Origin: Parvibaculaceae bacterium PLY_AMNH_Bact1
Lineage (GTDB): Bacteria; Pseudomonadota; Alphaproteobacteria; Parvibaculales; Parvibaculaceae
Direction: 5' to 3'
NCBI GenBank assembly: GCA_032881465.1
Contig: CP126168.1
Span: 2,108,001-2,172,000 of the forward strand
Length of the DNA: 64,000 nucleotides
Shown: piece by piece, positions 44,612 through 52,761 of the stretch
Position numbering within the stretch: the stretch's first letter is position 1
Layout of the letters: each line of letters begins with the position of its first letter
Made by a program: the position numbers and the translations under genes
Notes under the pieces: generated by a model
Databases searched by the model: none
Seen by the model: only the letters and a program-made list of their open reading frames with translations
Told to the model about the DNA's origin: nothing

Positions 44612-46798
44612 TCAAGCGGTACAGGCGGCTATCAGCTCATTGTGAAGCTGCGCCAAATGCTCCGCGGACATGTCGAGTATAGGTTCATACATGAACGAAT
44701 TCAGGTGAATGTTTTCGGGTGTCATCAAGTTCACGCGATCCATAAGCACGATCAGTGATGCATGCACATCATCTTCGCCAACAACCTCTTTCAGCTTACG
44801 AAGAAGCTTCGCTGTCTGGTTTTTGGTAATGCCATTTACGAACGCCTCATCATTGATGACCTTAATCATCTTTGTTTCGGCGGAAAGGCGGATTGCTATC
44901 GATAGAACGACTTTCTTCTCGAGATCGAGTGCAATTTCACCAGTCTCGGCAATAGTCTTTGCGGTGTCGAGAAGAAGCGGTATCACGGCTGTATCTAATG
45001 CTAATTCCGTTTCAAATTCCTGCCCATTTAGGACCTTCTTATAGATGGCAAAAAGATCAGAAAGCGTTATCGCATTGCTATCCGCTTTCTGATGCAGGAG
45101 GCTCGTAAGCCTGCCTGACTCTTCCTTAAAACCACAATAGTCCGCCAAGTTCCTCACGAATGGGATCATGGCCAACAGGGCATCAGTTTTATCTTCTGTA
45201 TTGGCGATTGCTTTCCATTTTTCAAAAGGATCGCGATACATTTTCTCGTTAGACAGCTCAACTTTTTCAGATGTCTTAGAGACGTGAAAATTGGCGCCGC
45301 CTAGATCTAAGCGCTTCCAAACAGTCCTATAAAAGTCGTAGTTGTGCGTCAGTATGATTTGCCGAAAATTCGGTTCAACTAGTATGTCGCTTAGGTATTC
45401 AACAATGGCGTATTTGTTCTTGTAGTCGAACGAGTCGGCGATATCATCAATGATGAACAGCGTAGGCACCCCTTCGCTCTTACGCGCCTCCACCTCAAAA
45501 ATGATGTTGAGAATATATAGCGCCCGCCGCTCACCATTGCTCAACACGTCAACAAGCTGATCGCGGCTTACTGATATCGGTTGCGCTGAATCGTCCTCAA
45601 ATGTGAAGCCAATATTCGGCGTCGACCGCTTCAGAATAACGTCTTGCTTGTTTTCAATGCTCACTTTGAAGGGGACTGAAAAGCGACGGTTGAAGATATT
45701 GATCACCTCCTGCCATTTTGTCGCTTGACCTGATGCTTCTTGAGCGATCTCGTCCAGCCGTTTTTTGCCTCCCGAAAACTCATCCATGAGCTCTTCAAAG
45801 TCTTCCTTGTGGATCATCAGGTAGGACTTCAACAAATCCTCTTTGAACACGTCGGGCTTCTGTAAGCGCGGTATCAGTGTTTGGTTCGAAAGGAGAAATT
45901 CCCGAAAGTCTCTAAGTTCCTTATTGGTGAGCTTTTTGTCGATTTTTTCAAATTTCCCCTTCAGTGTGTCATCCGAAAGGATAGCCCCCAATTCTTCTGA
46001 AATTAGCTTCTCTAATTCTTTCTCCGTTTCGACCTTCGTATCTTCGGTTTCAGAGTGTAGGTACACCTTGTGCTCAGCTTGGAAGAACCCATGATTCTTT
46101 AGCTGCTTTGCAATTTCTCCAGCCTGATAGTGGTTGAAAACACCTTTCCTGAAGAAGCGCGACTTTTCCAAAAGAGTGTCATAGGTGGCAGTATAATCCT
46201 CCAATGCAGCTTTCAGGTCTGGGTCAGCTAAAAAGGCTTCAACCTTGCCGTTGAAAAGAGAGCCATATTTGATTCCCTCAAGCGACTTATCAAATGGATC
46301 ATCCTTAACCTCGGAACGAACGCGGTCGAGCGCGCGAAGCAAATTGCCTTCCTTTTTCGAAATGACTATCGAAAGAATTTCTTCAAGACCCGCACGTACA
46401 CCCGATGTCTTTTTTAGTTTTGTAATCAGGGCGTCTTGTTTTTCCTGAATCGACTTCAAGATGGAGTCGTACTCTGCCTTTAGGTCCTTGTTCACGAGAA
46501 GCGTCGATACACGTCCGGACTGATATCCAGCATCGTAGGGCTCTATGACAAATACAGCCTCGGCAGCAAGCTCGTTGTCTTCATGATCCAAAATAGATCG
46601 CTTGGTCTCTCGGTCGATGTAAATCCGGTCGCGCGATGGTGTCGTCGTTCCGTGGTCTTTGAACGTCATCGCGAATGATGATTTCATTGCGCCGTTTGGC
46701 GCGTAGATAAGTTGCGCAAGCTTCTTTGTAAAATCGAACTCGGCATCCATCTTTCGAATGCCATAGCAGTGCTCAAAAGAGATCTTGATTTTTTCCAC
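44612..46798 (-). CDS. AAA_13-type ABC ATPase (PrrC/RloC-like)
   Basis: 728 residues from a GTG with GGAGG upstream. Walker A YAPNGAMKSS (residues 32-41), long coiled-coil middle (about 120-390), signature LSNGERRALYIL, Walker B LFIIDDIADSFD (about 450), H-loop LTHNYDFY (about 480). The layout matches ATPases of the PrrC/RloC and other AAA_13 groups, several of which carry anticodon nuclease or nuclease domains. I see no Zn hook and cannot place a nuclease site in the ~220-residue C-terminus. Likely a defence ATPase. Confidence 0.72.
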   Translation of the reverse strand: MEKIKISFEHCYGIRKMDAEFDFTKKLAQLIYAPNGAMKSSFAMTFKDHGTTTPSRDRIYIDRETKRSILDHEDNELAAEAVFVIEPYDAGYQSGRVSTLLVNKDLKAEYDSILKSIQEKQDALITKLKKTSGVRAGLEEILSIVISKKEGNLLRALDRVRSEVKDDPFDKSLEGIKYGSLFNGKVEAFLADPDLKAALEDYTATYDTLLEKSRFFRKGVFNHYQAGEIAKQLKNHGFFQAEHKVYLHSETEDTKVETEKELEKLISEELGAILSDDTLKGKFEKIDKKLTNKELRDFREFLLSNQTLIPRLQKPDVFKEDLLKSYLMIHKEDFEELMDEFSGGKKRLDEIAQEASGQATKWQEVINIFNRRFSVPFKVSIENKQDVILKRSTPNIGFTFEDDSAQPISVSRDQLVDVLSNGERRALYILNIIFEVEARKSEGVPTLFIIDDIADSFDYKNKYAIVEYLSDILVEPNFRQIILTHNYDFYRTVWKRLDLGGANFHVSKTSEKVELSNEKMYRDPFEKWKAIANTEDKTDALLAMIPFVRNLADYCGFKEESGRLTSLLHQKADSNAITLSDLFAIYKKVLNGQEFETELALDTAVIPLLLDTAKTIAETGEIALDLEKKVVLSIAIRLSAETKMIKVINDEAFVNGITKNQTAKLLRKLKEVVGEDDVHASLIVLMDRVNLMTPENIHLNSFMYEPILDMSAEHLAQLHNELIAACTA

Positions 46799-47450
46799 GA
46801 CATTGCCTCCTTCGCACTACAAATCAGTCCAACATAACACACTTGGAGTCAGAGCAGATCAAACTGTAGCTGTATCTAAACTTGTACCCCTTTGCACACC
46901 TGCACACACCAGAGGCTTCAACCGGTTGGGGCCGCCAGAACAACCGCTTACCAACACCATCAGCACCTCAGGTCAAGCGCGTCGATTGCTTCCTCCTCAA
47001 CGCTCATGTTCCGAGACTTTGTTCCCCACCCTGATTCAAGCACGCCATCACATCAATGAATGGAAGCGGACACAACCAAACCGGACACATTCATCACCGG
47101 GAAACCTCACGCTCGCAAAATGGCCATGAAAATAGGTTTGCAAAAACAGACCGCATCAGGCCAAAATCAAACTCACGGATTTCCTATAGAACCGGGCGGA
47201 GGTTGGGTCTTAGGGCAAGGCAATCGCTCCCGCATTTATTGAGGAATATAAATTGGAGGATTCCACCCATTTTCTGGCCGCTGGACACTTATGCTCAAAA
47301 ACGTCGAGAATAGTGAAATAGCACTTCGTTCGGCTAGATATCTGAGAGCGACCAATGTGCCAATCTGAAAAGTCAATAAATCGCTAGGTGCTCCATCAAG
47401 ACAACACTACCGCAGGCAAGAAACTACTCTTACAACAAGGAGGAATAGAA
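46799..47450. other. Non-coding stretch
   Basis: About 650 bp with only weak frames that look unlike protein. No tRNA, terminator or repeat array recognised. AAGGAGGAAT at its end serves the next gene. Confidence 0.45.
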
Positions 47451-47984
47451 ATGGCAGTGCACACGAATTTGGTACCTGACCATCTAGACTTTAGTGCATA
47501 CATCGGGCGACTTATGGAGCTCAAAAGAGACGCAGACAGAAACAAAATCGCGCCGAATTGGATCAAAGTTTACCAAGAACTACCTGCTGAAATAGAAGTG
47601 CCCAGTGAGTTCATAGAAAACGCAGCGGAACGTATTCACGTAACCATTGATGAGTCGCTTGCGAATATCCTTAGGACAAGCGGTGTCTATTTATCTGACA
47701 TCGAGTTTGTTGTTGAGATTGCAAATAATGTAGAAATTCGATCATCAGCGATTGCAGATCGTGTCATCAAGGGGAGCCGCTTGAAACGCTTCGAAAAAAC
47801 TATCAGCGGTGCGATCCGTCCTGCTTTAGAGGCCGTTTTTCGAGAAATGGGAATATCCTCGGAGAGCGGGCTTAGATCCGCCATAATTCGAAAAACATCA
47901 CGGGAATGGGCCAGGATACTCGTGAACAAGAACGTCATGCTCCAAGAAATTGTCAACGTTCGTTGCGAAATAATCCGAAAGTAA
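47451..47984 (+). CDS. Hypothetical soluble protein
   Basis: 177 residues from the ATG at 47451 with AAGGAGGAAT just before. Helical, no signal peptide. No family recognised. 15 bp before a membrane protein gene, so the two form a unit of unknown role. Confidence 0.55.
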   Translation: MAVHTNLVPDHLDFSAYIGRLMELKRDADRNKIAPNWIKVYQELPAEIEVPSEFIENAAERIHVTIDESLANILRTSGVYLSDIEFVVEIANNVEIRSSAIADRVIKGSRLKRFEKTISGAIRPALEAVFREMGISSESGLRSAIIRKTSREWARILVNKNVMLQEIVNVRCEIIRK

Positions 47985-47999
47985 TTCGGGGCCATATGG

Positions 48000-48653
48000 A
48001 TGCTGAAGTGGAGCGAAATTCAAGTCCTGGTGCGAGTGCTAGGAGAGAAAACGGCCTTCTTGTATCTCTGGGCCGGCCACGCAATTTACATTGCGATAGC
48101 TCTACTCAGTTCCTTCCATTGGACTTTCACCAATGGAATTACAGAGTTCCTTGTTAATCAGGTTGAACTTCCTCTATTTTTCATACTTGGTTTCATCCAT
48201 GCGCTATCCTATTTCATAGGAAGACACCTGTATTTCTCCGGCGCACCCGAGTGTATTGCGAAAGAACGCCCAAACGGCGACATAAACAGAGAAATGGAGA
48301 AGAATCGGGAAGCACTTTGGGAGGAACTCCAACACAGCGTTGAGATTCTAACGAAAAGTGGAAAACTCCAAACAGAGCGGGTCCTAGGGATTCAAGAAGA
48401 AGATGTTCCTGATGGAAAATACGACTCTGTACTAGATACGATAGCAGAAGAAGTGTTGAACGCTCCCGAAAGAGCACGCCTCTATGACAATTTCAGAAAC
48501 CAACTGCAAGTTAGCAACATTGCAGGCTTAGATGTTTCACGCCCATGGGTGCGTGGGCTTTGTATGGGCTTTCTTAGCCTGTCCCTCTTCGCCTGGGCCG
48601 CTCATGTATTAAAGCTCCTGCTTTGGAGCATCTCTTCTATAGACCTTAAATAG
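48000..48653 (+). CDS. Hypothetical membrane protein
   Basis: 217 residues. Hydrophobic segments near residues 15-36, 55-75 and 185-210, with a long polar central part (about residues 85-180). No family recognised. Co-transcribed with 47451-47984. Soluble plus membrane pairs on such elements are often toxin or defence pairs; this is only a possibility. Confidence 0.55.
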   Translation: MLKWSEIQVLVRVLGEKTAFLYLWAGHAIYIAIALLSSFHWTFTNGITEFLVNQVELPLFFILGFIHALSYFIGRHLYFSGAPECIAKERPNGDINREMEKNREALWEELQHSVEILTKSGKLQTERVLGIQEEDVPDGKYDSVLDTIAEEVLNAPERARLYDNFRNQLQVSNIAGLDVSRPWVRGLCMGFLSLSLFAWAAHVLKLLLWSISSIDLK

Positions 48654-48824
48654 GGAGCCTTGGTCTAATCCAAGAGATTTTTCCGAGTCAGCTATGAATG
48701 AGGCAACCACTTCGGCAGCGACATCTTGATCCATTGGTTCTTCGGTCGGGTGTGGGCCCGTCAAGCGCTGAATTAGCAGCTCTTTCAGTTCGTGGTTGTT
48801 CTCGATGTCCTTTCTTCTCTTCAT
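48609..48824 (-). CDS. Small protein, unknown, downstream of an RHH regulator
   Basis: 71 residues from the ATG at 48824 with GGAG upstream. Charged, helical, with Asp/Glu-rich EEPMDQDVAAEV. Overlaps the membrane gene end by 45 bp on the other strand. It follows an RHH protein by 22 bp, so may be its partner. Confidence 0.5.
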   Translation of the reverse strand: MKRRKDIENNHELKELLIQRLTGPHPTEEPMDQDVAAEVVASFIADSEKSLGLDQGSLFKVYRRDAPKQEL

Positions 48825-48846
48825 GTTATATCGCTCCAATTTGCAT

Positions 48847-49029
48847 CTATTTATGAGGTGGAAGCCGTAGGGACAAAGCCAGCTGGATGCCGGTTTCTTC
48901 AGAAAGAAATCTCTGAATTGCCAGCCGAGCCAACCATGAAAAGCTAACGTTGTAGTGCTTTGCCAATCGTTTCATCTCTTCGATTTCCCCATGAGATAGG
49001 CTGACTGATTTTTGGATAGTTTCGGGCAT
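48847..49029 (-). CDS. Ribbon-helix-helix (CopG-like) protein
   Basis: 60 residues. QKSVSLSHGEIEEMKRLAKHYNVSFSWLARLAIQRFLSE is a beta strand followed by two helices, as in CopG/Arc. A small DNA-binding regulator, antitoxin-like. Confidence 0.65.
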   Translation of the reverse strand: MPETIQKSVSLSHGEIEEMKRLAKHYNVSFSWLARLAIQRFLSEETGIQLALSLRLPPHK

Positions 49030-49378
49030 CCATATATACTTCTCTCATGTAGAAAACACGAAACTACTGTACACTAATGTAATCTACCCCTCAACTAAAA
49101 CCGATTTTCTTTCGGCTTCGCAACATTGCTACGCAGAATCACGTAAGAATTCCCATCAAAATCAATTGGAATGATCTCAGATGAGACAACATGATTGATC
49201 GCAGAACACCGCCATTCCCATTTATTAGATTGAAAACTTGCTCGTTCTAGCTAGCTCGACGGATGTCGACTACGGGAGATTGACAACACATTGTGACCTC
49301 GGTTTTACACTCTCAACGACGCACCAAGATCTATGACGTGCCAACTGATATCTGCGTATATGTATTCAAGGGAGAAGA
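49030..49378. other. Intergenic region
   Basis: About 350 bp between the RHH gene and the tRNA-Leu 3' end. No gene or clear structure recognised. Confidence 0.4.
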
Positions 49379-49694
49379 TGGTGCGGACGGCGGGACTCGA
49401 ACCCGCACGGGCATACGCCCAACAGATTTTCTTACCAACCACGGCTTTCACCGCCACCCTGCTCGGGCGTTTGTGGTCTGGACTATCCCTTCACCATAGT
49501 CAGCAAGCTGACGTTAGGTGCTGCCCGTCTAGTCTCTACACCTTCCTCTAAACTTTCATTCAAAGGCTTGGCTCGGGATTGCCAACAGCACACCTGTAAG
49601 GTTTCCCCGAATTTGAGCAGTTCTACTCCAAGCGTTTCCACAAGGGCACTCAATAACTTAAGTCTGTAGTGTCTACCGATTCCACCACGTCCGC
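49379..49694 (-). tRNA. tRNA-Leu(UAA), intron-containing
   Basis: 5' exon 49694-49660 (35 nt), intron 49659-49431 (229 nt), 3' exon 49430-49379 (52 nt); spliced 87 nt. Spliced cloverleaf: acceptor GCGGACG/CGTCCGC perfect, D-stem GTG/CAC, anticodon stem ACAGA/TCTGT with loop CTTAAAA (anticodon UAA), long variable arm GGGC-GTAT-GCCC, T-arm GCGGG-TTCGAGT-CCCGC, discriminator A, CCA encoded. It decodes UUA and UUG. It lies 56 bp after the integrase stop on the same strand and differs in sequence from the split host tRNA-Leu(UAA). Confidence 0.95.
49431..49659 (-). ncRNA. Group I intron in tRNA-Leu(UAA)
   Basis: Inserted between U34 and A35, the position used by tRNA-Leu(UAA) introns of cyanobacteria and plastids. 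Core elements read on the minus strand: P AATTCGGGGAAACC (about 49613-49600), Q AATCCCGAGCCAAGCC, R GAGACTAGACGG (49536-49525), S AAGGGATAGTCC (49491-49480), with P7 pairing ACTA/TAGT. The 5' exon end ACTT pairs with GAGT in the intron, giving a U-G wobble at the splice site, and the intron ends in G. No endonuclease gene inside. Looks like the small IC3-type tRNA introns. Confidence 0.93.
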
Positions 49695-49750
49695 AGCGAT
49701 CGCCCTTAATCCCAAAATTTGCAACCTTGAGCAAGGGAAAACCACCTCTG

Positions 49751-50932
49751 TCAGGGATCAAGATGGTCTTCCACCTCAACCTCGTTGACAGCTCGCTTTC
49801 GAGGGCGACGAACATTGATCGCCGCAGCGTTCAACGATGTTTTGATGTGCGCCGCATAGTACTTCTCAATCATCTCCACACTCGTCCGGCAGTTCTTTGC
49901 AATCTGGTAGATATCCGCCCCCTCCATGAGCCTTAGGCAGATGTAGGTATGCCGAAGGCTATAAGCGGTGCGCCTATTGCCTTGGCGATCAAATTTAAGG
50001 TCTTCCTCCGCAAGCACATTGTTGAGTTGGGTGGTATGCCTCACGCTGAAAAGAAGGTCTGTCGGCTGGGGACTGTTCCTTTCAACCAACCGTTGAAAGG
50101 GCCGAACAGCCCCAACCGTGCTCTTGCAATATCCCACGCCACGCTTCCCGCGCACTTCAATTTCAAGGATAGTTTCATCGGTGTCCTCGTCATGGACGAC
50201 GGACACATCTCTATATTGGATGTGTCTGACTTCGTCTGGGCGCAACCCTGTGTTGGCCATAAACAGGACGAAGTCATGAAGTTGCGCGCAATTCCAGGCA
50301 TTTCGCGTACCCTTCGCAGCTCTCGCCCGACGGCGCGTGGCCTCGTATAGCTGCTTGTATTCGTCCGGTGAAAACCAAGCCCTATGGGAGATTTTCCCAG
50401 CCGTCTTGTAAGGCATGGAAAGGTCAGGCAGATGTTGAAGCCAACCGTGGCGGATGGCTGTTTTCAACACCTGCCGCAGTGCAACAATTTCCTGATGCAT
50501 AGTACTACGTGCCGGAGGCTTTCCATCAGGCGCATGCTCCATGCGATGGATGCGATACTCCTGAACCTTGCCGGATGTCACTTCTGAAAGACCAAGGTCT
50601 CCAAAAAAGGGCAGCAGGTATTTCTTCAGCCGTCGCTTGTTGCCTTTGACATAGATCGGACTTCGATTGCCATCGGTGATGATCTCGTATTCCCGCTCAT
50701 ACTGCTGAGCGGCGAAGGCAAATGTCTTCTCATCCTTGATCTCCCCGCGACGGCTTTTGCCTCGGAGCTCTAAATACCAATCCTCAGCAAAGTCCTTCGC
50801 ACGGGAGAGGCTCTCCTCTTTGGTCGTCGTCCGTCGGTTCTTCCCGTCTAGATAAGTTGAACATTGCCAGCTGCTACTCCCGTCCCGTTTATAAACGTGG
50901 ACTTTCCCTCCCATGATCACGTGTTTCGCCAT
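49751..50932 (-). CDS. Tyrosine recombinase (element integrase)
   Basis: 393 residues from the ATG at 50932 with GAGGAG at good spacing. N-terminal arm-binding part (GGKVHVYKRDGSSSWQC), SAM-like core-binding domain (residues ~85-185), catalytic domain with Arg in NTGLRPDEV, AYSLRHTY (the usual first His is Tyr) and Tyr in MIEKYYAAH. It lies 117 bp from the right core at 51086-51095, as expected for integrases at an element end. Likely catalyses insertion into the tRNA-Leu anticodon loop. Confidence 0.92.
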   Translation of the reverse strand: MAKHVIMGGKVHVYKRDGSSSWQCSTYLDGKNRRTTTKEESLSRAKDFAEDWYLELRGKSRRGEIKDEKTFAFAAQQYEREYEIITDGNRSPIYVKGNKRRLKKYLLPFFGDLGLSEVTSGKVQEYRIHRMEHAPDGKPPARSTMHQEIVALRQVLKTAIRHGWLQHLPDLSMPYKTAGKISHRAWFSPDEYKQLYEATRRRARAAKGTRNAWNCAQLHDFVLFMANTGLRPDEVRHIQYRDVSVVHDEDTDETILEIEVRGKRGVGYCKSTVGAVRPFQRLVERNSPQPTDLLFSVRHTTQLNNVLAEEDLKFDRQGNRRTAYSLRHTYICLRLMEGADIYQIAKNCRTSVEMIEKYYAAHIKTSLNAAAINVRRPRKRAVNEVEVEDHLDP

Positions 50933-50968
50933 ATGTCTCACTCCTCATTGCGCCTCACACGGCATTTT

Positions 50969-50987
50969 TGTGTAAGGCATGTGTAAG
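50969..50987 (+). promoter_or_regulatory. Tandem TGTGTAAG sites, probable integrase arm sites, right end
   Basis: TGTGTAAG at 50969-50976 and 50980-50987, 11 bp apart; the second extends to TGTGTAAGAG, whose exact inverse is at 23853-23862. They lie between the integrase start and attR. Confidence 0.6.
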
Positions 50988-51049
50988 AGTTTCACATCAA
51001 CAAATTTGTGGGAAGAAAATACTTATCTCTTTGTAATACAAAGGATATT

Positions 51050-51126
51050 TGGTGCCCATGGTCAGACTCGAACTGACACTGTAAGGATTTTAAGTCTGCT
51101 GCGTATACCAATTTCGCCATGGGGCC
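51050..51126 (-). tRNA. Chimeric tRNA-Leu at the right end (attR): host 5' half plus element 3' half
   Basis: 77 nt. The 5' half (51126-51086: GGCCCCA acceptor strand, D-arm GCG/CGC, GCAGA stem, CTTAAAA loop) matches the host fragment at 23497-23552. After the core the element supplies CTTACAGT, a T-arm GTCAG-TTCGAGT-CTGAC, CATGGGC, A, CCA. The anticodon stem has mismatches, the long variable arm is missing, and the acceptor pairs badly (GGCCCCA with CATGGGC). So it is unlikely to be a working tRNA-Leu. Confidence 0.85.
51086..51095. repeat. Integration core, right copy
   Basis: GATTTTAAGT, direct repeat of 23543-23552. Flanking bases differ, so identity is limited to 10 bp. Confidence 0.8.
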
Positions 51127-51254
51127 CCATGGAGACATCTGTGCCGAAGCACAAGGCGACTCAACAGTCGCATAGGCGGCGCCACCATAATGCCGCTGCC
51201 CCCCTTTTGGAAACCTCTTGCGTGTGATCGCTGGAAGGTACAGCACAAAAGAAA

Positions 51255-51277
51255 ACGGCGGCCCAAAGGACCGCCGT
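51255..51277 (-). terminator. Intrinsic terminator of the small secreted protein gene
   Basis: Read leftward: ACGGCGG, 9-base loop, CCGCCGT, then TTTTCTTTT. It ends the gene at 51301-51549. Confidence 0.8.
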
Positions 51278-51300
51278 CTCAAAACTCAATGTCAGCAGGC

Positions 51301-51549
51301 TTAGTTGACCATGCCCTGCCAGACAGGCCAGCAAGTGTTGCCGGCTGATGCTGCGATTTTGGACTGTGCGTCCTTCGCATCAGAACCATCAGCAGCTTCG
51401 ACATAGTCGTCTTTACCAGTGCACCAAACATAGAATTGGTGCTTGCCAGCTTTAGACATGCTGTCGAAGTTTGAATCCAGCGCCATCGCACCAGTGCTCA
51501 TCATCGACATGCCTGCAGCGATCCCCACAATGGCAGCAAACTTCTTCAT
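51301..51549 (-). CDS. Small secreted protein, unknown
   Basis: 82 residues. Signal peptide MKKFAAIVGIAAGMSMMSTG, cleavage near AMA; mature ~58 residues with two Cys (FYVWCTG, GNTCWPVW) that likely pair. No family recognised. A clean terminator follows. First host gene to the right of the element. Confidence 0.7.
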   Translation of the reverse strand: MKKFAAIVGIAAGMSMMSTGAMALDSNFDSMSKAGKHQFYVWCTGKDDYVEAADGSDAKDAQSKIAASAGNTCWPVWQGMVN

Positions 51550-51901
51550 TTCGCGTTCTCCCTCAGGGTTTTAGTACCCACAATTAGTTCGTCTTCGTTG
51601 CCCGAGCCTTCAGTCTACTCGAGAGCCCCTCCACTGGAACCCTTTTGTACGAAGCAGGATCAAAGAGATCCCCCTCCATGGCACCCGATGAAACATACCG
51701 CGTGCCAGCTTCGTTCAAATGAACCTCCACTTACGAGCATTTCAGTGAGGCACAGTAACGAGTTATGCCAAAGAGTGTACCGAAAATAGCCCCGCGTACA
51801 GCTGAAAACTTCGTAATGTTGAGGTTAATGTTGCAAAAAAACGACGTCCAATGACCGGACTCCCGCTCTTTGTCTGGGATTCAAGGTTAAGAAGCGCGAG
51901 A
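51550..51901. other. Intergenic region
   Basis: About 350 bp between the secreted protein and the cinA-like gene stop. No gene or structured motif recognised. Confidence 0.4.
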
Positions 51902-52672
51902 TCAACTCCCCCGCTCGACCGGCTTTCCCCCAACACTTGTCGCAAGGTCAAACGTCGCTTTTAGTGCTTCTTCAAGCTGATCCGATTCGACGGACCGCAA
52001 AACCAGCGAGGTCCCATACTGCTTATCGCGGAAAAACGGGTAGCTCCCAATGCCAACGGTCGGATACCTCTCCTGGATCGCCCCCAACTCATCTGCAACA
52101 GCGCTTTCCCCCACAAAACAGTCGATGGTCTTGCTGATCATGCGAGCACCACCTTCAAGACGGTCTGCCAGTGCATCCATCATCACCTGGACGATGATGG
52201 GAATACCAGCCATGACAAAGACGTTCTCCAATTGAAAGCCGGGTGCTTTGCTCACTGAATTGGGAATCAATGTCGCCCCATCGGGAATGCGGGCCATGCG
52301 CTGGCGCGCTTCGGTAAATTCTCCACCCGTCTCTTCATAGTGGCGGGTCAGAATGTCCATCGCTTCGGGATGTTTGTCGATTGAAACCCCAAAAGCATGA
52401 GCCACTGAGTCCGCCGTAATGTCATCATGAGTGGGCCCGATACCGCCGGTTGTGAAGACATAATCGTAAGCATTACGGAGCGCGTTCACAGCCTCTGCGA
52501 TCTTGTCCTGGTCATCGATCACAACCCGGGCTTCACGCACCTGAATGCCAATATCCCCAAGGTAGGTTGCGATAAAGTTCAGGTTAGCATCCTTCGTCCG
52601 ACCGCTCAGGATTTCGTCTCCGATAAGCAGTACGGCGGCAGTCACAAGGCGGGCTGAGCCGGTTTCAGACAT
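51902..52672 (-). CDS. CinA-like molybdopterin-binding domain protein
   Basis: 256 residues from the ATG at 52672; the MSETGSARLVTAAVLLIGDEILSG start fits the family better than upstream ATGs. MoCF domain: TGGIGPTHDDIT near residue 70 and VFVMAGIP. CinA N-terminal-type proteins can act as ADP-ribose/NMN pyrophosphatases, but the C-terminal amidase domain is absent, so it is the short form. Divergent from sfsA. Confidence 0.88.
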   Translation of the reverse strand: MSETGSARLVTAAVLLIGDEILSGRTKDANLNFIATYLGDIGIQVREARVVIDDQDKIAEAVNALRNAYDYVFTTGGIGPTHDDITADSVAHAFGVSIDKHPEAMDILTRHYEETGGEFTEARQRMARIPDGATLIPNSVSKAPGFQLENVFVMAGIPIIVQVMMDALADRLEGGARMISKTIDCFVGESAVADELGAIQERYPTVGIGSYPFFRDKQYGTSLVLRSVESDQLEEALKATFDLATSVGGKPVERGS

Positions 52673-52761
52673 GAGCAACTCCAGACAAATGGACAACGCC
52701 CCAGCATATAGCGCCGACGCCACTGGGACCAAGAGCTTGTCGGACCACCCCCGCAAACCTT

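Noticed and set aside
46785-47313. Overlapping frames upstream of 47451
   Set aside because: No family features, no good start sites; treated as non-coding.
49483-49815. 110-residue reading frame
   Set aside because: It runs across the tRNA-Leu 5' exon and the group I intron, which explain the sequence.
23553-51085. Prophage
   Set aside because: No capsid, terminase, tail or lysis genes; mobilization genes fit a mobilizable element instead.
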